From Halanaerobium sp. MA284_MarDTE_T2 (GTDB lineage: Bacteria; Bacillota; Halanaerobiia; Halanaerobiales; Halanaerobiaceae), in contig NZ_QPJE01000013.1 in the NCBI RefSeq assembly GCF_003337245.1, positions 1 to 61,700 of the forward strand: 61,700 nucleotides of DNA, given 5' to 3'. Made by a program: the position numbers and the translations under genes. Of the stretch, positions 61,096 to 61,700 are shown in pieces; positions within the stretch are counted from its first letter, which is position 1; the number at the start of each line of letters is the position of its first letter. The notes beneath the pieces are model-generated. The model saw only the letters and a list, made by a program, of their open reading frames with translations, was not told where the DNA came from and searched no databases.

Positions 61096-61413
61096 CTAGT
61101 CAATTAAATCAATTACCTCAACAAATATATCAACATTGCCTCCACATATTCCACCATGTTCAGCTATATCCTTATTGGTCAGATTATAATTTAACTTCTT
61201 AGATCCACCTGTTTTTATTAACTTTTTACTTTCTTCAATAATTTCAGCTTCTACAGGTCCTCCACCAATAGTTCCATATGTAGAACCATCAGGATATATT
61301 ATCATTTTAGCACCTGCATTGCGGGGAGAAGAGTCTTTAGTTTTTATTACTGCTGCCAGCACAAGTTTTTCTCCACTGTAATTAATAATTTTCTCAAATA
61401 GTTCTTTATTCAC
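61096..61413 (-). CDS. XdhC/CoxI N-terminal domain protein
   Basis: 105-aa stand-alone N-terminal domain of the XdhC/CoxI family: LVLAAVIKTKDSSPRNAGAKMIIYPDGSTYGTIGGGPVEAEII and the Cys motif HGGICGGNVDIFVEVI. XdhC inserts sulfurated molybdenum cofactor into xanthine dehydrogenase-type enzymes. In most bacteria this domain and the Rossmann domain are one chain; here the Rossmann part is encoded by the preceding ORF (61406-61580), which overlaps by eight bases. GTG start 8 bases after GGAGG. Confidence 0.88.
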   Translation of the reverse strand: MNKELFEKIINYSGEKLVLAAVIKTKDSSPRNAGAKMIIYPDGSTYGTIGGGPVEAEIIEESKKLIKTGGSKKLNYNLTNKDIAEHGGICGGNVDIFVEVIDLID

Positions 61414-61580
61414 GGCCCAGCCTCCTTACCTTAACAATCTGAGAAATAATTGAAACTGCTATTTCTTCAGGTGTTTCACTGCCAATCTCTAAACCGATCG
61501 GAGCATAAACTCTATTAATAAATTTTTTATCTATATTATCTTTTTCCATTAATTCTTCAAAAATAAGGTTCACTTTTGTT
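61406..61580 (-). pseudogene. XdhC C-terminal (Rossmann) domain fragment cut by transposon end
   Basis: Open to the transposon boundary at 61580, this frame gives VNLIFEELMEKDNIDKKFIN then RVYAPIGLEIGSETPEEIAVSI and a stop. The last part is the typical end of the XdhC C-terminal domain. The N-terminal two thirds of the domain are missing, replaced by the inserted right end. Either the gene is truly interrupted or the contig has joined a repeat here. Confidence 0.8.
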
Positions 61581-61700
61581 TGACCCTCCTCGGGGCAAGC
61601 CCACGAGGATTCCTGCTTCTTAGAAGTGGTAACCCACCATCTCCACAGGCTTAAAATCCTGTTAGCCCAACAGTATATCCTCTAACTTGCCTTTTGTATT
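61581..61700 (-). mobile_element. Right end of an IS200/IS605-type (TnpB) element, inverted copy
   Basis: Exact reverse complement of 1-120, with the TnpB tail, guide-RNA-like scaffold and terminal CCTCG/CGAGG hairpin. Its guide position would read AACAAAAGTGAACC into the xdhC fragment. Confidence 0.75.

Noticed and set aside
1-61700. The whole window as a 61-kb composite transposon
   Set aside because: The content is mostly housekeeping and metabolic genes, both ends are right ends of a single-strand-transposing element, and xdhC is cut; a contig bounded by repeats explains this more simply.

Overview
The window reads as one piece of a low-G+C, strictly anaerobic Firmicute with an outer membrane, most likely a member of the Halanaerobiales (inference). 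Three things point this way: an A+T-rich sequence with strong Shine-Dalgarno sites, a complete selenocysteine-dependent D-proline reductase locus (Stickland-type fermentation), and a signal-peptide-bearing beta-barrel protein of the omptin type. The two window ends are perfect 120-bp inverted copies of the right end of an IS200/IS605-type (TnpB) element, including a TnpB-guide-RNA-like scaffold, so the window probably is a contig that stops in a dispersed repeat on both sides.

Layout. 1-2926: transposon end and a P-type cation ATPase. 2938-5352 (minus): sodium:solute symporter with a small partner and the niacin repressor NiaR. 5381-9627 (minus): amino-acid operon ridA - cysteine desulfidase - dicarboxylate/amino-acid symporter - YheO-type regulator, followed by a broken Asp/Glu racemase gene. 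9867-13040 (minus): M20 amidohydrolase and an exported FMN/FAD reductase. 13131-16394 (minus): araM-like glycerol-1-phosphate dehydrogenase, araL-like HAD phosphatase and a lone DhaK, divergent from a DeoR regulator. 17759-25680 (minus): carbohydrate/polyol set of SorC regulator, RpiB-like isomerase, FSA-type transaldolase, GlpP, FGGY kinase, class II aldolase and sorbose-1-phosphate-reductase-like dehydrogenase. 26010-35185 (minus): acetoin-dehydrogenase-like E1alpha/E1beta/E2, GutM, glucitol-type PTS (SrlA, SrlE, SrlB), a SAF-domain homoserine-dehydrogenase-like oxidoreductase, a zinc-ribbon protein and lipoate ligase. 35568-39854 (plus): PRD regulator and galactitol-type PTS A, B, C. 40045-41502: SAM-I riboswitch and O-acetylhomoserine sulfhydrylase. 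41627-42592: omptin-like protease. 42608-43840: PAS-PAS-GGDEF. 44302-59770 (minus): proline block with proS, M24 peptidase, sodium:proline-type symporter, TauE/SafE protein, proline racemase, prdE, prdD, prdB (in-frame UGA), a small Prd protein, prdA, prdC and the sigma-54 activator prdR. 60029-61580 (minus): molybdenum-hydroxylase maturation genes (MobA-like/ModE fusion, split XdhC) cut by the right transposon end.

How it works together. The proline block covers uptake, peptide cleavage, racemisation and reduction of proline, with a sigma-54 promoter and two candidate PrdR sites upstream of prdC. The most interesting set is 26010-35185. A polyol PTS, a dehydrogenase of the family that contains the DXR-like enzyme DRL, a TPP/lipoate acyloin-cleaving complex and its own lipoate ligase together suggest a route from a methyl-branched polyol such as 2-C-methyl-D-erythritol through DXP to acetyl-CoA and glyceraldehyde-3-phosphate. 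This is a hypothesis from gene content only.

Repeats. At least three copies of a ~230-260-bp nested-palindrome MITE-like element and about eight GTACC-type hairpins lie between genes.
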